Source of the DNA: Streptomyces tailanensis
Lineage (GTDB): Bacteria; Actinomycetota; Actinomycetes; Streptomycetales; Streptomycetaceae
Assembly: GCF_008386495.1 (NCBI RefSeq)
Contig: NZ_VTHJ01000048.1
Coordinates: 1 to 64,000 of the forward strand
Direction: 5' to 3'
Length of the DNA stretch: 64,000 nt
Below the pieces are notes generated by a model. It was given only the letters and a program-made list of their open reading frames with translations. It was not told the DNA's origin and did not search any database. Positions 43,211 through 50,882 of this stretch are shown one piece after another. Each line of letters opens with the position of its first letter. The stretch's first letter is position 1. The translations under genes were made by a program, and so were the position numbers.

Positions 43211-43962
43211 TTGATCCCCTCGATGCGTTCGTGAATGCCGGTGGCCCGCGCGAGCAGCGGCTCCGCGTACGCCCGCCGCAGCGCGTCCGGCGTGTCGAAG
43301 CCGGGCTCGCCGGCCAGCCACACGTCCGGGATCTCGGCGGTGACCTCGGCGAGCAGGTCCTCGGTGACCAGGGGCGCGAGCTCGGCGGCGGCCGCCGCGA
43401 CATCGGGGCCGAAGCGGGCGAGGGCGTGGTCGGAGGCGTCGTACGGTTTGGCGGCGGAGGTGCGGGCGCCGGGCCAGTGGTGGTGCCAGATCATGGTGGC
43501 GCCGTGGTCGATCAGCCACAGCTCGCCGTGCCACATCAGCATGTTGGGGTTGCGCCAGGAGCGGTCGACGTTGTTGATCAGCGCGTCGAACCAGACGATC
43601 CGCCCGGCCTCCTCGGGGCTCACCGTGAAGGCGAGCGGGTCGAAGCCGATCGCCCGGGTCAGGAAGTCCATGCCGAGGTTGGTGCCGCCGCTGGACTTGA
43701 GCAGCTCCTGGACCTGCTCGTCGGGCTCGCCGAGGCCGAGGACGGGGTCGAGGTCGACGGTCACGAGGCCGGGGACGCGCAGCCCGAGCCGCCGGGCCAG
43801 CTCACCGCAGACGACCTCCGCGACCAGCGTCTTGCGGCCCTGTCCCGCGCCGGTGAACTTCAGGACGTACATTCCGCGGTCGTCGGCCTCGACGAGCCCG
43901 GGGAGCGAACCGCCCTCTCGCAACGGCGCGATGTACCGGGTCGCGCTGACTTCTTTGAGCAT
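43207..43962 (-). CDS. HipA-like (PI3/4-kinase-like fold) kinase, no HipB partner
   Basis: A 251-residue kinase-fold protein of the HipA-related group. HipA phosphorylates glutamyl-tRNA synthetase in E. coli. The ATP-binding lysine is probably K35 (MYVLKFTGAGQG), the catalytic loop is FDALINNVDRSWRNPNML (about 125-142) with Asp and Asn residues in register with HipA, and the metal motif is IDHG at 151-154. It is shorter than classical HipA (about 440 residues) and lacks its N-terminal subdomain. Instead of an upstream hipB, a DUF3037 gene overlaps its stop by four bases. ATG start; upstream is the divergent Rieske gene with palindromes between. Confidence 0.87.
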   Translation of the reverse strand: MLKEVSATRYIAPLREGGSLPGLVEADDRGMYVLKFTGAGQGRKTLVAEVVCGELARRLGLRVPGLVTVDLDPVLGLGEPDEQVQELLKSSGGTNLGMDFLTRAIGFDPLAFTVSPEEAGRIVWFDALINNVDRSWRNPNMLMWHGELWLIDHGATMIWHHHWPGARTSAAKPYDASDHALARFGPDVAAAAAELAPLVTEDLLAEVTAEIPDVWLAGEPGFDTPDALRRAYAEPLLARATGIHERIEGIK

Positions 43963-44014
43963 CGTCCCAGGTTACTGGTGGTGGTGTGGGCCCCCGTGGG
44001 GCGACCCGTCGGAT

Positions 44015-44118
44015 CGACCCGTCGGGTCGGGGCCGCCGATCGACAGGTGAACGACAGCTCTGGTTCACGCCGTTCTCACCCCGGAGGGACCAGGATGTGG
44101 TCCCTGTCTGAACGTTCA
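44015..44118. promoter_or_regulatory. palindrome-rich divergent region between HipA-like and Rieske genes
   Basis: Three dyads lie here: CGACCCG-T-CGGGTCG (44015-44029), AGGGACCA/TGGTCCCT with a five-base spacer (44085-44105, perfect arms), and the perfect palindrome TGAACGTTCA (44109-44118). They sit between divergent genes, about 55-165 bases before the kinase start and 60-165 before the Rieske start. At least one is probably an operator; none can be matched to a regulator in the window. Confidence 0.5.
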
Positions 44119-44179
44119 AGCACTGCCCCGTCGTATCCATGGGCGAACGTGCAAAGCCATCTCGGAAGGAACCGTCAGC

Positions 44180-44674
44180 ATGACCAGCGAAACGATGAAA
44201 CCCGCGTCGATTCCCGGCCGCCGCACCGTCATGTCGGCGGCCGGCGTGGCGGGCCTCGCCGTCGCGCTGACCGCGTGCGGGTCGAGCGACGACTCGTCGA
44301 GTTCGTCGGCCTCGGCCGGCGCCCAGGACGACAGCTCCACGAGCAGCGGCAGCGCGAGCGGTGGTGACAGCGCCGGCTCGGGCGGTGGCACCGAACTCGC
44401 CAGGACCTCCGACATCCCCGAGGGCGGCGGCAAGATCTTCGAGAGCGAGGGCGTGGTCGTCACCCAGCCGGCGGCCGGCACCTACAAGGCGTTCTCCTCG
44501 ACCTGCACCCACAAGGGCTGCGCCGTGAAGTCGATCGCCGACGGCGTGATCAACTGCCCCTGTCACAACAGCAACTTCTCCATCACCGACGGCAGCGTGG
44601 AGAGCGGCCCGGCGACCAAGGCCCTGCCCGCCAAGGAAATCAGCGTCAGCGGAGAGTCGATCATGCTGGCCTGA
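44180..44674 (+). CDS. Rieske 2Fe-2S lipoprotein
   Basis: A 164-residue exported iron-sulfur protein. The N-terminus has a twin-arginine-like PGRRTVMSAAGVAG followed by lipobox LTAC (cysteine at 33), so Tat export and lipidation are likely. A Ser/Gly-rich spacer (34-70) precedes the Rieske fold with both cluster motifs intact: CTHKGC at 109-114 and CPCHNS at 126-131 (the binding pattern C-x-H and C-x2-H). It would be an extracytoplasmic electron carrier. GGAAGGA precedes the ATG. It is unlinked to cytochrome bc genes, like the many orphan Streptomyces Rieske lipoproteins. Confidence 0.92.
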   Translation: MTSETMKPASIPGRRTVMSAAGVAGLAVALTACGSSDDSSSSSASAGAQDDSSTSSGSASGGDSAGSGGGTELARTSDIPEGGGKIFESEGVVVTQPAAGTYKAFSSTCTHKGCAVKSIADGVINCPCHNSNFSITDGSVESGPATKALPAKEISVSGESIMLA

Positions 44675-44688
44675 CGTTCACCAGGTAC

Positions 44689-45360
44689 TCAACTCCGCCG
44701 GGGCCGTCCGAGACAGCCCAGCACCTCGTCCGTGGTCGCGACCGTGGCGACCAACGCGAGGGTGTGGCGGATCATCGCGGGGGTGTAGTCGGCAGGCACC
44801 CCCGCGATGGCGTCCCCGGGCACGACGACGGTGTAGCCGAGGTTCACCGCGTCGAACACCGCGTTCGGGACGGCCACGTTGGCCGAGACACCGGTGACGA
44901 TGAGGGTGCGGCAGCCGAGGTTGCGCAGCAGCGCGTCGACATCGGTGCCCGCCAGCGGGGACAGCCCGTGCAGCCGCCGTACGACCAGATCCGCCTCGGC
45001 GACCTCGATGGGCGGCGCGACGCGTACGGCGTCGGTGCCCGTCAACTGCCGTATGGGAAGCCGTTCGGCAGCGCGGAACAGGCGGGCGTTGCGGTTGGCA
45101 CCGCGCCCGTCGGGCCGCCGCTCGGCGACGGCGTGGACGACCTGGACCCCGCTCTCGTGCGCGGCGGCGACCAGCCGCGCCACATTCCCGAGCACCCCCG
45201 AGGAGCGCACCTCCTCCGCGAGTTCGGGCAGCGCACTGCCCGGCCCGACGACACCCTGCTGACACTCGACGGTGAGCAGCACGGCGACGACGGGATCGAG
45301 CAGCTCGCCCAACTCCCGAAGCCTCTTCCCCTCGCTCGCCCCACTCTCACGTGACGGCAT
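44689..45360 (-). CDS. isochorismatase-fold protein with degenerate active site
   Basis: A 223-residue cysteine-hydrolase (isochorismatase-like) fold protein. The usual catalytic triad Asp-Lys-Cys is not conserved: the first strand reads LLTVECQQG (Glu32 in place of Asp), the Lys position is RRLHGLSPLAG (Arg), and the nucleophile loop TGVSANVAVPN has Ala163 where Cys belongs. The overall fold motifs are otherwise clear. Hydrolase activity is therefore unlikely; a binding or regulatory role is possible. AAGGGGA precedes the ATG. It is divergent from a PPOX-type flavin gene. In homologues I recall the same Ala is retained, so this is probably a conserved subfamily. Confidence 0.82.
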   Translation of the reverse strand: MPSRESGASEGKRLRELGELLDPVVAVLLTVECQQGVVGPGSALPELAEEVRSSGVLGNVARLVAAAHESGVQVVHAVAERRPDGRGANRNARLFRAAERLPIRQLTGTDAVRVAPPIEVAEADLVVRRLHGLSPLAGTDVDALLRNLGCRTLIVTGVSANVAVPNAVFDAVNLGYTVVVPGDAIAGVPADYTPAMIRHTLALVATVATTDEVLGCLGRPRRS

Positions 45361-45469
45361 GGCGTCCCCTTGTCGCCGGCGGTCGGGCCGGGGAGCGTAA
45401 CTCCCCTTGCGCATCAACGGAAGGCAACCGATGCTCTTCTGACGTCTAGTCAGCCGAGGGAGAGCAGCC

Positions 45470-45949
45470 ATGGCCGTCACTCAGCGCCGGGGCCGGAAGA
45501 TCATGATGGAGCCCGGTGAGCTGGACGAGTTCCTGGGCGCGCAGCGGACCTGCCGGGTCGGGACGGTCTCGGCCGACGGAGCCCCGCACGTCAGCCCGCT
45601 CTGGTTCATGTGGGACGGCACCTCGCTGTGGCTGTACTCGATCACCCGAAGCAAGCGCTGGGCGGCCCTGCGCCGCGATCCGCGCGTCGCCGTCGTGGTC
45701 GACGCCGGCGAGGAGTACGGCGAGTTGTGCGGCGTCGAGCTGTCCGGCACCGTCGAGGTGGTCGGGGAGGTGCCCCGCACGGGCGAGCCGAACCCCGAAC
45801 TCGTCGAGGTGGAGCGACTGTTCGCCCGCAAGAACTTCGGCCTCGACGAAATGCCGCACGACGGCAGGCACGCCTGGCTGCGCCTGAAGCCGGACGCGAT
45901 CACCTCCTGGGACTTTCGCAAGCTGGTGGGGTCAGTGCCCCTTCGGTGA
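45470..45949 (+). CDS. pyridoxamine 5'-phosphate oxidase family (FMN or F420-binding) protein
   Basis: A 159-residue split-beta-barrel flavin/deazaflavin-binding protein. The opening LDEFLGAQRTCRVGTVSADG and PHVSPLWFMWDGTSLWLYS are typical of PPOX-type proteins in actinobacteria, many of which use coenzyme F420. The C-terminal LKPDAITSWDFRKL helps dimerise. GAGGGAGAG precedes the ATG. It is divergent from the degenerate isochorismatase, and no F420 biosynthesis gene is close. Substrate unknown. Confidence 0.87.
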   Translation: MAVTQRRGRKIMMEPGELDEFLGAQRTCRVGTVSADGAPHVSPLWFMWDGTSLWLYSITRSKRWAALRRDPRVAVVVDAGEEYGELCGVELSGTVEVVGEVPRTGEPNPELVEVERLFARKNFGLDEMPHDGRHAWLRLKPDAITSWDFRKLVGSVPLR

Positions 45950-46000
45950 CCTGTATGGATGACCTGTACGAGTGTGCCGTCGGCGCGGGGCCCGCCGACG

Positions 46001-46906
46001 CTACGGTCCGCACGCCGTCCCAGCCGCCTTGAGCGCCTCCACCGCCGCCCTGATCGACGGCCGCCGGTCGGCGTCCCCGCGCCACACCGCGTAGACGCTC
46101 CGGTGGACCCGGTGCCGCACCGGCACGGTCCGCACCCCGGCCGGCATCGGGTCGCGGCCCAGCCGCGGTGCGATGCACACACCCAACCCGGCGGCGACCA
46201 GGGCGAGTTGGGTGTGGTGTTCACCGGCCCGGTGGGCGATGTGGGGCTCTATGCCGTTGGCGCGCAGCGTGTAGAGCAGCCACTCGTGGCAGAACTCGCC
46301 CTCGGGCCAGGCGACCCACGCCTCGTCCGCCAACTCCTCCAGGTCGATCTCGTCCCGGCCGGCCAGCGGGTGGTCCTCGGGCAGCGCGACCTCCACCGGG
46401 TCGTCGAGGATCGAGGCCCGGGCGAGCCCTTCGGGCACGGGCAGCGGCTTGTTGTACCAGTCGAGCACCACGGCCAGATCCGCGTCGCCCCGGATCACCG
46501 CGCCGATGGCGAGCTCTGGCTCCAGCTCCCGCGACCGCACGCGCAGCGCCGGATGGTCGTCCCGCAGCGCACGGAAGACCGCCGGAAGCAGCCCTCGTAC
46601 GGCGGTCGGGAACGCCGCCAGCCGCAGCTCGCCGACGACCTGCCCTCGCTGTGCCTCCAGGTCCGCCTGGGCCAGCTCGACCTGGGACAGGATCCGCGCG
46701 GCGTGGTCGGCGAGCAGCCGCCCCGCGTCGGTGAGGCGCACGCCCCGCCCGTTCTTGGCGAGGAGCTGTTGCCCCACCTCCCGCTCCAGCTTGGTCATCT
46801 GCTGAGAGACGGCCGAGGTCGTCACATGCAGCCCTTCGGCCGCCCCGCTGACCGAGCCGTGCCGGGCGAGGGCGTCGAGGGTACGCAGGCGCTCCAGATT
46901 CAACAT
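46001..46906 (-). CDS. LysR family transcriptional regulator
   Basis: A 301-residue LysR-type regulator: N-terminal winged helix (LDALARHGSVSGAAEGLHVT, then SAVSQQMTKLEREVG) and a C-terminal type-2 periplasmic-fold effector domain starting GELRLAAFPTAVRGLLP. It is divergent from an EamA exporter, the classic LysR arrangement, with a 7-bp inverted repeat between them. It probably activates the exporter when its co-inducer, often an amino acid or aromatic, is present, and represses itself. Family and layout are firm; inducer unknown. Confidence 0.93.
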   Translation of the reverse strand: MLNLERLRTLDALARHGSVSGAAEGLHVTTSAVSQQMTKLEREVGQQLLAKNGRGVRLTDAGRLLADHAARILSQVELAQADLEAQRGQVVGELRLAAFPTAVRGLLPAVFRALRDDHPALRVRSRELEPELAIGAVIRGDADLAVVLDWYNKPLPVPEGLARASILDDPVEVALPEDHPLAGRDEIDLEELADEAWVAWPEGEFCHEWLLYTLRANGIEPHIAHRAGEHHTQLALVAAGLGVCIAPRLGRDPMPAGVRTVPVRHRVHRSVYAVWRGDADRRPSIRAAVEALKAAGTACGP

Positions 46907-46919
46907 GTAAGCAATGCTA

Positions 46920-46943
46920 CGAGATTCAGCTCACCAAATCTCG
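46920..46943. promoter_or_regulatory. LysR-type binding site
   Basis: CGAGATT (46920-46926) and AATCTCG (46937-46943) are perfect arms around ten bases, a T-N11-A-type LysR dyad in the 75-base divergent gap. A partly repeated GCTACGAGATT / GCTACAGGATT pair extends the site towards the exporter, resembling an activation site beside a recognition site. Confidence 0.6.
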
Positions 46944-46981
46944 CTTGTGCTACAGGATTGTTCGGGAGCATCGTTGCGTGC

Positions 46982-47911
46982 ATGACCGCCATGGCCCCCA
47001 CCCGCGCCCCCGCCCGCGCCCCCGAACGCCGCCGCGCCACCGTCGACTGGCGACTGCGCTTCGCCTTCCTTTCCCTCATCTGGGGCTTCAGCTTTCTCCT
47101 GATCAAGGTGGGTACGGAGGCCTACGCGCCCTTCCAGGTCACCTTCGGGCGGCTACTGTTCGGCACGCTGGTGCTCGCGGCGGTGATGGCGGTCAAGCGG
47201 GAGCGGCTGCCGCGCGGCGCCCGCACCTGGGGCCATCTCGCGGTCGCGGCCCTCCTCCTCAACGCACTGCCGTTCTCCCTCTTCGCCTACTCCGAGCTGA
47301 CGATCCCGTCCACACTCGCGGGCATCTGCAACGCGACCTCGCCCCTGTGGGGCATGGCCCTGTCCCTGGTGGCTCTCTCCGAGGACCGCCCGACGAGGGT
47401 GCGGGTCGCCGGTCTGGGCCTCGGCTTCCTCGGCGTCCTCACGGTCCTCGGTGCCTGGCAGGGCTTCAGCGGCCTGGACGCCAGGGGCACCGCGATGGCC
47501 CTCCTCGCCTCGCTCAGCTACCCGATCGGCTGGATCTACGTCCGCCGCACCCTGGCCGGCAGCGCCCACTCGCACCTCTCCCTCACCGGCGCCCAACTCC
47601 TGCTGGCCACCGCCCAACTCGCCTTCATCACCCCACTGTTCACCACCCTGCCGAGCAGCTTCCCGATCCTGCCACTCCTGGCGATCATCGCCCTGGGCGC
47701 CCTCGGCACGGGCGTCGCCATGCTCGTCCAGTACGGCCTCGTCTCCGAGATCGGCCCGACGACGGCCCAGATGGTCACATACTTCATCCCGGTGATCGCC
47801 ACGGCCGCAGGCGTCGCCCTCCTCGGCGAATCCCTGACCTGGTCGACACCGGTCGGCGCGACCATCGTCCTGGCGGGCGCGGCCCTCACCCAGGCGAGGC
47901 CGCGCACCTGA
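46982..47911 (+). CDS. EamA/DMT family transporter
   Basis: A 309-residue inner-membrane protein with about ten hydrophobic segments in two EamA repeats. A disordered Ala/Pro/Arg start leads to the first helix (FAFLSLIWGFSFLLIKVG), and the repeat-2 ending PVIATAAGVALLGESLTW is a hallmark. It probably exports an amino acid or metabolite under control of the divergent LysR protein. ATG start; no clear ribosome binding site. Its 3' side carries a 30-base tandem repeat. Confidence 0.9.
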   Translation: MTAMAPTRAPARAPERRRATVDWRLRFAFLSLIWGFSFLLIKVGTEAYAPFQVTFGRLLFGTLVLAAVMAVKRERLPRGARTWGHLAVAALLLNALPFSLFAYSELTIPSTLAGICNATSPLWGMALSLVALSEDRPTRVRVAGLGLGFLGVLTVLGAWQGFSGLDARGTAMALLASLSYPIGWIYVRRTLAGSAHSHLSLTGAQLLLATAQLAFITPLFTTLPSSFPILPLLAIIALGALGTGVAMLVQYGLVSEIGPTTAQMVTYFIPVIATAAGVALLGESLTWSTPVGATIVLAGAALTQARPRT

Positions 47912-47924
47912 CGCAGCCCCTGAC

Positions 47925-47994
47925 AGCCGCCCGCTCGCGGGTACCACGTGCCGCAGCCGCCCGCTCGCGGGTACCACGTGCCGCAGCCGCCCGC
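47925..47994. repeat. perfect 30-bp tandem repeat, 2.3 copies
   Basis: A 30-base unit is repeated identically at 47925-47954 and 47955-47984, followed by the first ten bases of a third. Each unit contains the palindromes CCCGCTCGCGGG, GGTACC and CACGTG, so each can form hairpins. It lies between the convergent EamA and MocR genes and may act as a repeated terminator. Confidence 0.85.
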
Positions 47995-48010
47995 ACCCAG
48001 CTGCAGCCCG

Positions 48011-49333
48011 TCATGCGTACCTGTCCCCGTCGCCCGACACCGACCCGATCGCCGAGGCGACCGCATCCGCCACCCGCCCGATCTCCTCATCAGTGAGCGT
48101 GGAGATCGTGATCCGGATGCCTTGCGGGGCGTTCATCCGGAAGCGTGCGCCCGGCGCCACGGCCCAGCCGGCGTGCAGCAGCCGGGCGACCGCGCCGGTC
48201 TCGTCCGGGACCCGGATCCACACGTTCATCCCGCTGACCCCGCGCGCCTCGACCCCCCGCCGCGCGAGCGCGCCGATCAGTGCGTCCCGCCGTCTGCCGT
48301 ACGCCGCCGCCACGGCCCGCGCGTCCACCGCCCCGCCGGCCCACAGCCGCACGACGGCCCGCTGCACCAGCCGGCTCACCCAGCCCGGCCCAAGCCGCTG
48401 CCGTCCCCGCACCCGGTCGACGGTGGCGGCGTCCCCGGTGAGCACCGCGAGTCGCAGATCAGGGCCGTACGCCTTGGCGACCGACCGCACGAACGCCCAG
48501 TGGTGCGTGACCCCGGCCAGCGGATGAAGGGCCTGGTCGACGATCCGATAGCCGTGGTCGTCCTCGATGAGCAGGGTCTCGGGGTGTTCCCGGAGCGCGG
48601 ACCGCAGGGCACGCGCGCGTGCGGCGCTCACGGCCGCTCCGGTCGGGTTCTGCGCCCGGTCGGTGACGACGAGGGCACGCGCCCCGCCCTCCAGAGCCCG
48701 TCGTACGTCGCCGGGGAGCGGCCCTTCGTCGTCGACGCCGACCGGGACGACGCGCAGCCCGAGCGCGGGCACGAGGTCGAGCACGCTTCCCCACCCGGGA
48801 TCCTCGACCGCGACGGCGTCCCCGGGCTTCAGATGCACGGCGAGCACCCGCTCAATGGCGTCGAGCGACCCGGAGGTGACGGCGATGGGCCCGTCCGGCA
48901 TCCCGTCGGCGTCGAGGTCGGCCCGCGCGCTCCGTGCCAACTCGGGCTCCACGGGCCCCGCCCCGTACAGCACCGGCTCTCGGTCGCCCTGCTCGGCGGC
49001 GGCCGCGAACACCTCCGCGAGAGGGGGCAGCAACGCCACATCCGGATTGCCGTCGGCGAGGTCACGCACCCCCTCCGGCACGTCCACCCTGATGTACTCG
49101 CGCCCCGTGGTGGCGGGCCTGTGCCGCACCCGACTCCCGCGCCGCCCGGCGGTCTCGATGACCCCGCGCTCGCGCAGCGTGCGATAGGCGGCCGCGACGG
49201 TATTCGGATTCACCCCGAGGCGATCCGCCAACTCGCGCATGGGAGGCAGCAGTTGCCCCGGTTCCAACTCCCCCGCGCCCACCGCACGCTCGACGCTCGC
49301 CGCAATCTCAGCTGCGCGCCGACCCGTGATCAC
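48011..49333 (-). CDS. MocR/GntR-type PLP-dependent transcriptional regulator
   Basis: A 440-residue fusion of a GntR winged helix (residues 1-70, with LLPPMRELADRLGVNPNTVA) and a fold-type I aminotransferase domain. The aminotransferase part keeps the cofactor motifs AQNPTGAAVS and EDDHGYRI, and the PLP lysine is in the RSVAKAYGPDLRLA segment. MocR proteins such as PdxR sense PLP and control its metabolism. The GTG follows AGGAGG by four bases, so the five residues encoded upstream of it are not needed. It is divergent from a PPOX-type gene with direct repeats between, exactly as pdxR lies near vitamin B6 genes. Confidence 0.92.
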   Translation of the reverse strand: MITGRRAAEIAASVERAVGAGELEPGQLLPPMRELADRLGVNPNTVAAAYRTLRERGVIETAGRRGSRVRHRPATTGREYIRVDVPEGVRDLADGNPDVALLPPLAEVFAAAAEQGDREPVLYGAGPVEPELARSARADLDADGMPDGPIAVTSGSLDAIERVLAVHLKPGDAVAVEDPGWGSVLDLVPALGLRVVPVGVDDEGPLPGDVRRALEGGARALVVTDRAQNPTGAAVSAARARALRSALREHPETLLIEDDHGYRIVDQALHPLAGVTHHWAFVRSVAKAYGPDLRLAVLTGDAATVDRVRGRQRLGPGWVSRLVQRAVVRLWAGGAVDARAVAAAYGRRRDALIGALARRGVEARGVSGMNVWIRVPDETGAVARLLHAGWAVAPGARFRMNAPQGIRITISTLTDEEIGRVADAVASAIGSVSGDGDRYA

Positions 49334-49341
49334 GTATCCTC

Positions 49342-49372
49342 CTAGCACAAAGCAGATTATGTACTAGCGCAA
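49342..49372. promoter_or_regulatory. direct-repeat operator for the MocR regulator
   Basis: CTAGCACAA (49342-49350) and CTAGCGCAA (49364-49372) are direct repeats with one mismatch, 22 bases (two helical turns) apart, in the divergent MocR/PPOX intergenic region. MocR regulators such as GabR and PdxR are known to bind direct repeats with such spacing. Confidence 0.65.
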
Positions 49373-49403
49373 TAGAGACCGCAAGTAGACGCAGGAGCCA
49401 GCA

Positions 49404-50099
49404 ATGCAGGAGATCGCGATGCAGGGGACGCAGCAGCCGACGCCGCCCGCCGCCTACACCCCCACCGAACGCACCGTCCCCACCCGGTCCGCGCAGAAGG
49501 CCTCGTACGACAAGGAGTTGGTGCACGCGATACTCGACGAGGGGTACGTCTGCCACCTCGGCTTCGTCCGTGACGGCGCCCCGGTGGTACTGCCCACGCT
49601 GTACGGACGGGTCGGCGAGACGCTCTACGTGCACGGCTCGACGGGCTCACGCCCGCTGCGGATGACGGGCCAGGCTGATCCGGGCCTCCCGGTGTGCCTC
49701 ACGGTCACGCACGTGGACGCCCTGATCCTGGCCCGCTCGGGCTTCCACCACTCGATCAACTACCGCTCGGTGGTCGTGCACGGCGCCGCCCACCAGGTCA
49801 CCGACCCCGAGGAGCGGCGGATCGCCCTCGACGCCCTCGTGGACCACGTCGTCCCGGGCCGCTCGCGGGACTCCCGGCCCGCCAACGCCAAGGAGTTCGC
49901 CGCCACCGCCGTGATCCGGCTCGACCTGAACGAGGTCTCCGCCAAGACCCGCACCGGCGGCGTCAACGACGAGCCCGAGGACCTCACCCTCCCCCACTGG
50001 GCCGGCGTCGTCCCCCTCCGGAAGGGCTACGACACCCCGATCCCCGACCCGTCCCTGGCCCCCGGCACCGAACTCCCCGACTACCTCAAGACCTTGTGA
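49404..50099 (+). CDS. pyridoxamine 5'-phosphate oxidase family protein
   Basis: A 231-residue split-barrel flavoprotein of the Pyridox_ox_2 group. The core is YVCHLGFVRDGAPVVLPTLYG, a typical FMN-binding strand pair, and the His-rich SGFHHSINYRSVVVHG follows. The N-terminal 30 residues are disordered and Pro-rich. AGGAG lies seven bases before the first ATG; a second ATG five codons later is possible. It is divergent from a MocR regulator, and its stop overlaps the start of the PaiB gene (TGATG), so the two are translationally coupled. A role in vitamin B6 or heme/flavin handling is likely but not proven. Confidence 0.88.
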   Translation: MQEIAMQGTQQPTPPAAYTPTERTVPTRSAQKASYDKELVHAILDEGYVCHLGFVRDGAPVVLPTLYGRVGETLYVHGSTGSRPLRMTGQADPGLPVCLTVTHVDALILARSGFHHSINYRSVVVHGAAHQVTDPEERRIALDALVDHVVPGRSRDSRPANAKEFAATAVIRLDLNEVSAKTRTGGVNDEPEDLTLPHWAGVVPLRKGYDTPIPDPSLAPGTELPDYLKTL

Positions 50100-50755
50100 T
50101 GCTGATACACCCCTGGGACGCCCCACGCGACGACACCGAATGGCAACACTGGCTCACCACCCACGACTTCGGCCAACTGGCCGTCAACGGCCTGCCCGGC
50201 GACCCGCCGTACGTCCAGCCCCTGCACTTCGTCTACGACCCCGACGACGGCGAGCACGGCACGGCCCTGACCCACCTGGCCCGCCCCAACCCCATGTGGC
50301 CCGCCCTGGAAGCCGCCCCCCATGTCGTCCTGAGCATCGTCGACGACTACGTCTACGTCCCCGGCCCCTGGCAGGCCCCTCCGGACACCCCACCCGAACA
50401 CGGCGTCCCGACCAGCTTCTACGCGGCGGTCCAACTCCACTGCACAGCCCACATCGTGGACGACCCCACAGAAAAGGCCACCGTCCTCAACCGCCAACTG
50501 ACCCACTTCCAGCCGCAGGGCGGCTCCGCACCGGTCACGACCGACGACACCCCGTACGACCGCATGCTGCCGGGCCTGCGCGGCCTCCGCCTCGAAGTCA
50601 CAGCCGTACGCGCCAAGTTCAAGTACGCGACCCACCGCCCGGAAGAGGTCCAGAACCGCATCGTGACCAACCTGGCGACACGAGGAGGCCCCCACGACGA
50701 GGCAGCGCGACAGCATCAGCTGAGCAGACGGGGCATCTGGCCACCGGCAAGCTGA
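50099..50755 (+). CDS. PaiB-type FMN-binding protein
   Basis: A 218-residue protein of the PaiB / FMN-binding negative transcriptional regulator family. Diagnostic features are the N-terminal HPWDAPRDDTEWQHWLTTHD, the barrel segment YVQPLHFVYD, and a central SFYAAVQLHCTAHIVDDP. B. subtilis PaiB represses sporulation and degradative-enzyme genes; other members bind heme or FMN. It starts within the stop of the preceding PPOX gene (TGATG), so both are made together. The C-terminus is Arg/Gln-rich. The gene pair is probably controlled by the divergent MocR protein. Confidence 0.88.
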   Translation: MLIHPWDAPRDDTEWQHWLTTHDFGQLAVNGLPGDPPYVQPLHFVYDPDDGEHGTALTHLARPNPMWPALEAAPHVVLSIVDDYVYVPGPWQAPPDTPPEHGVPTSFYAAVQLHCTAHIVDDPTEKATVLNRQLTHFQPQGGSAPVTTDDTPYDRMLPGLRGLRLEVTAVRAKFKYATHRPEEVQNRIVTNLATRGGPHDEAARQHQLSRRGIWPPAS

Positions 50756-50810
50756 GGATAGCCTCTCGGGGGCGAACCTTCTCCCCACCGGCCCGCTGAC
50801 GCGCCGCTCA

Positions 50811-50856
50811 AGGGGCGCGGGGAACTGCGCGAGCGACCACAGACAACCCGCACCCC
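50811..50856 (+). repeat. dispersed intergenic palindromic repeat, copy 3
   Basis: AGGGGCGCGGGGAACTGCGC starts the copy, with a slightly diverged right half (GAGCGACCACAGACAACCCG) compared with the copies at 10239 and 18327. It lies between the convergent PaiB and EamA genes. Confidence 0.65.
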
Positions 50857-50882
50857 GCCAACCCCCGAAGCCCCCACGGCGC

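Noticed and set aside
42800..43962. Classical HipBA toxin-antitoxin
   Set aside because: There is no HipB-like helix-turn-helix gene and the kinase is much shorter than HipA, so I describe it as a HipA-like/DUF3037 pair instead.
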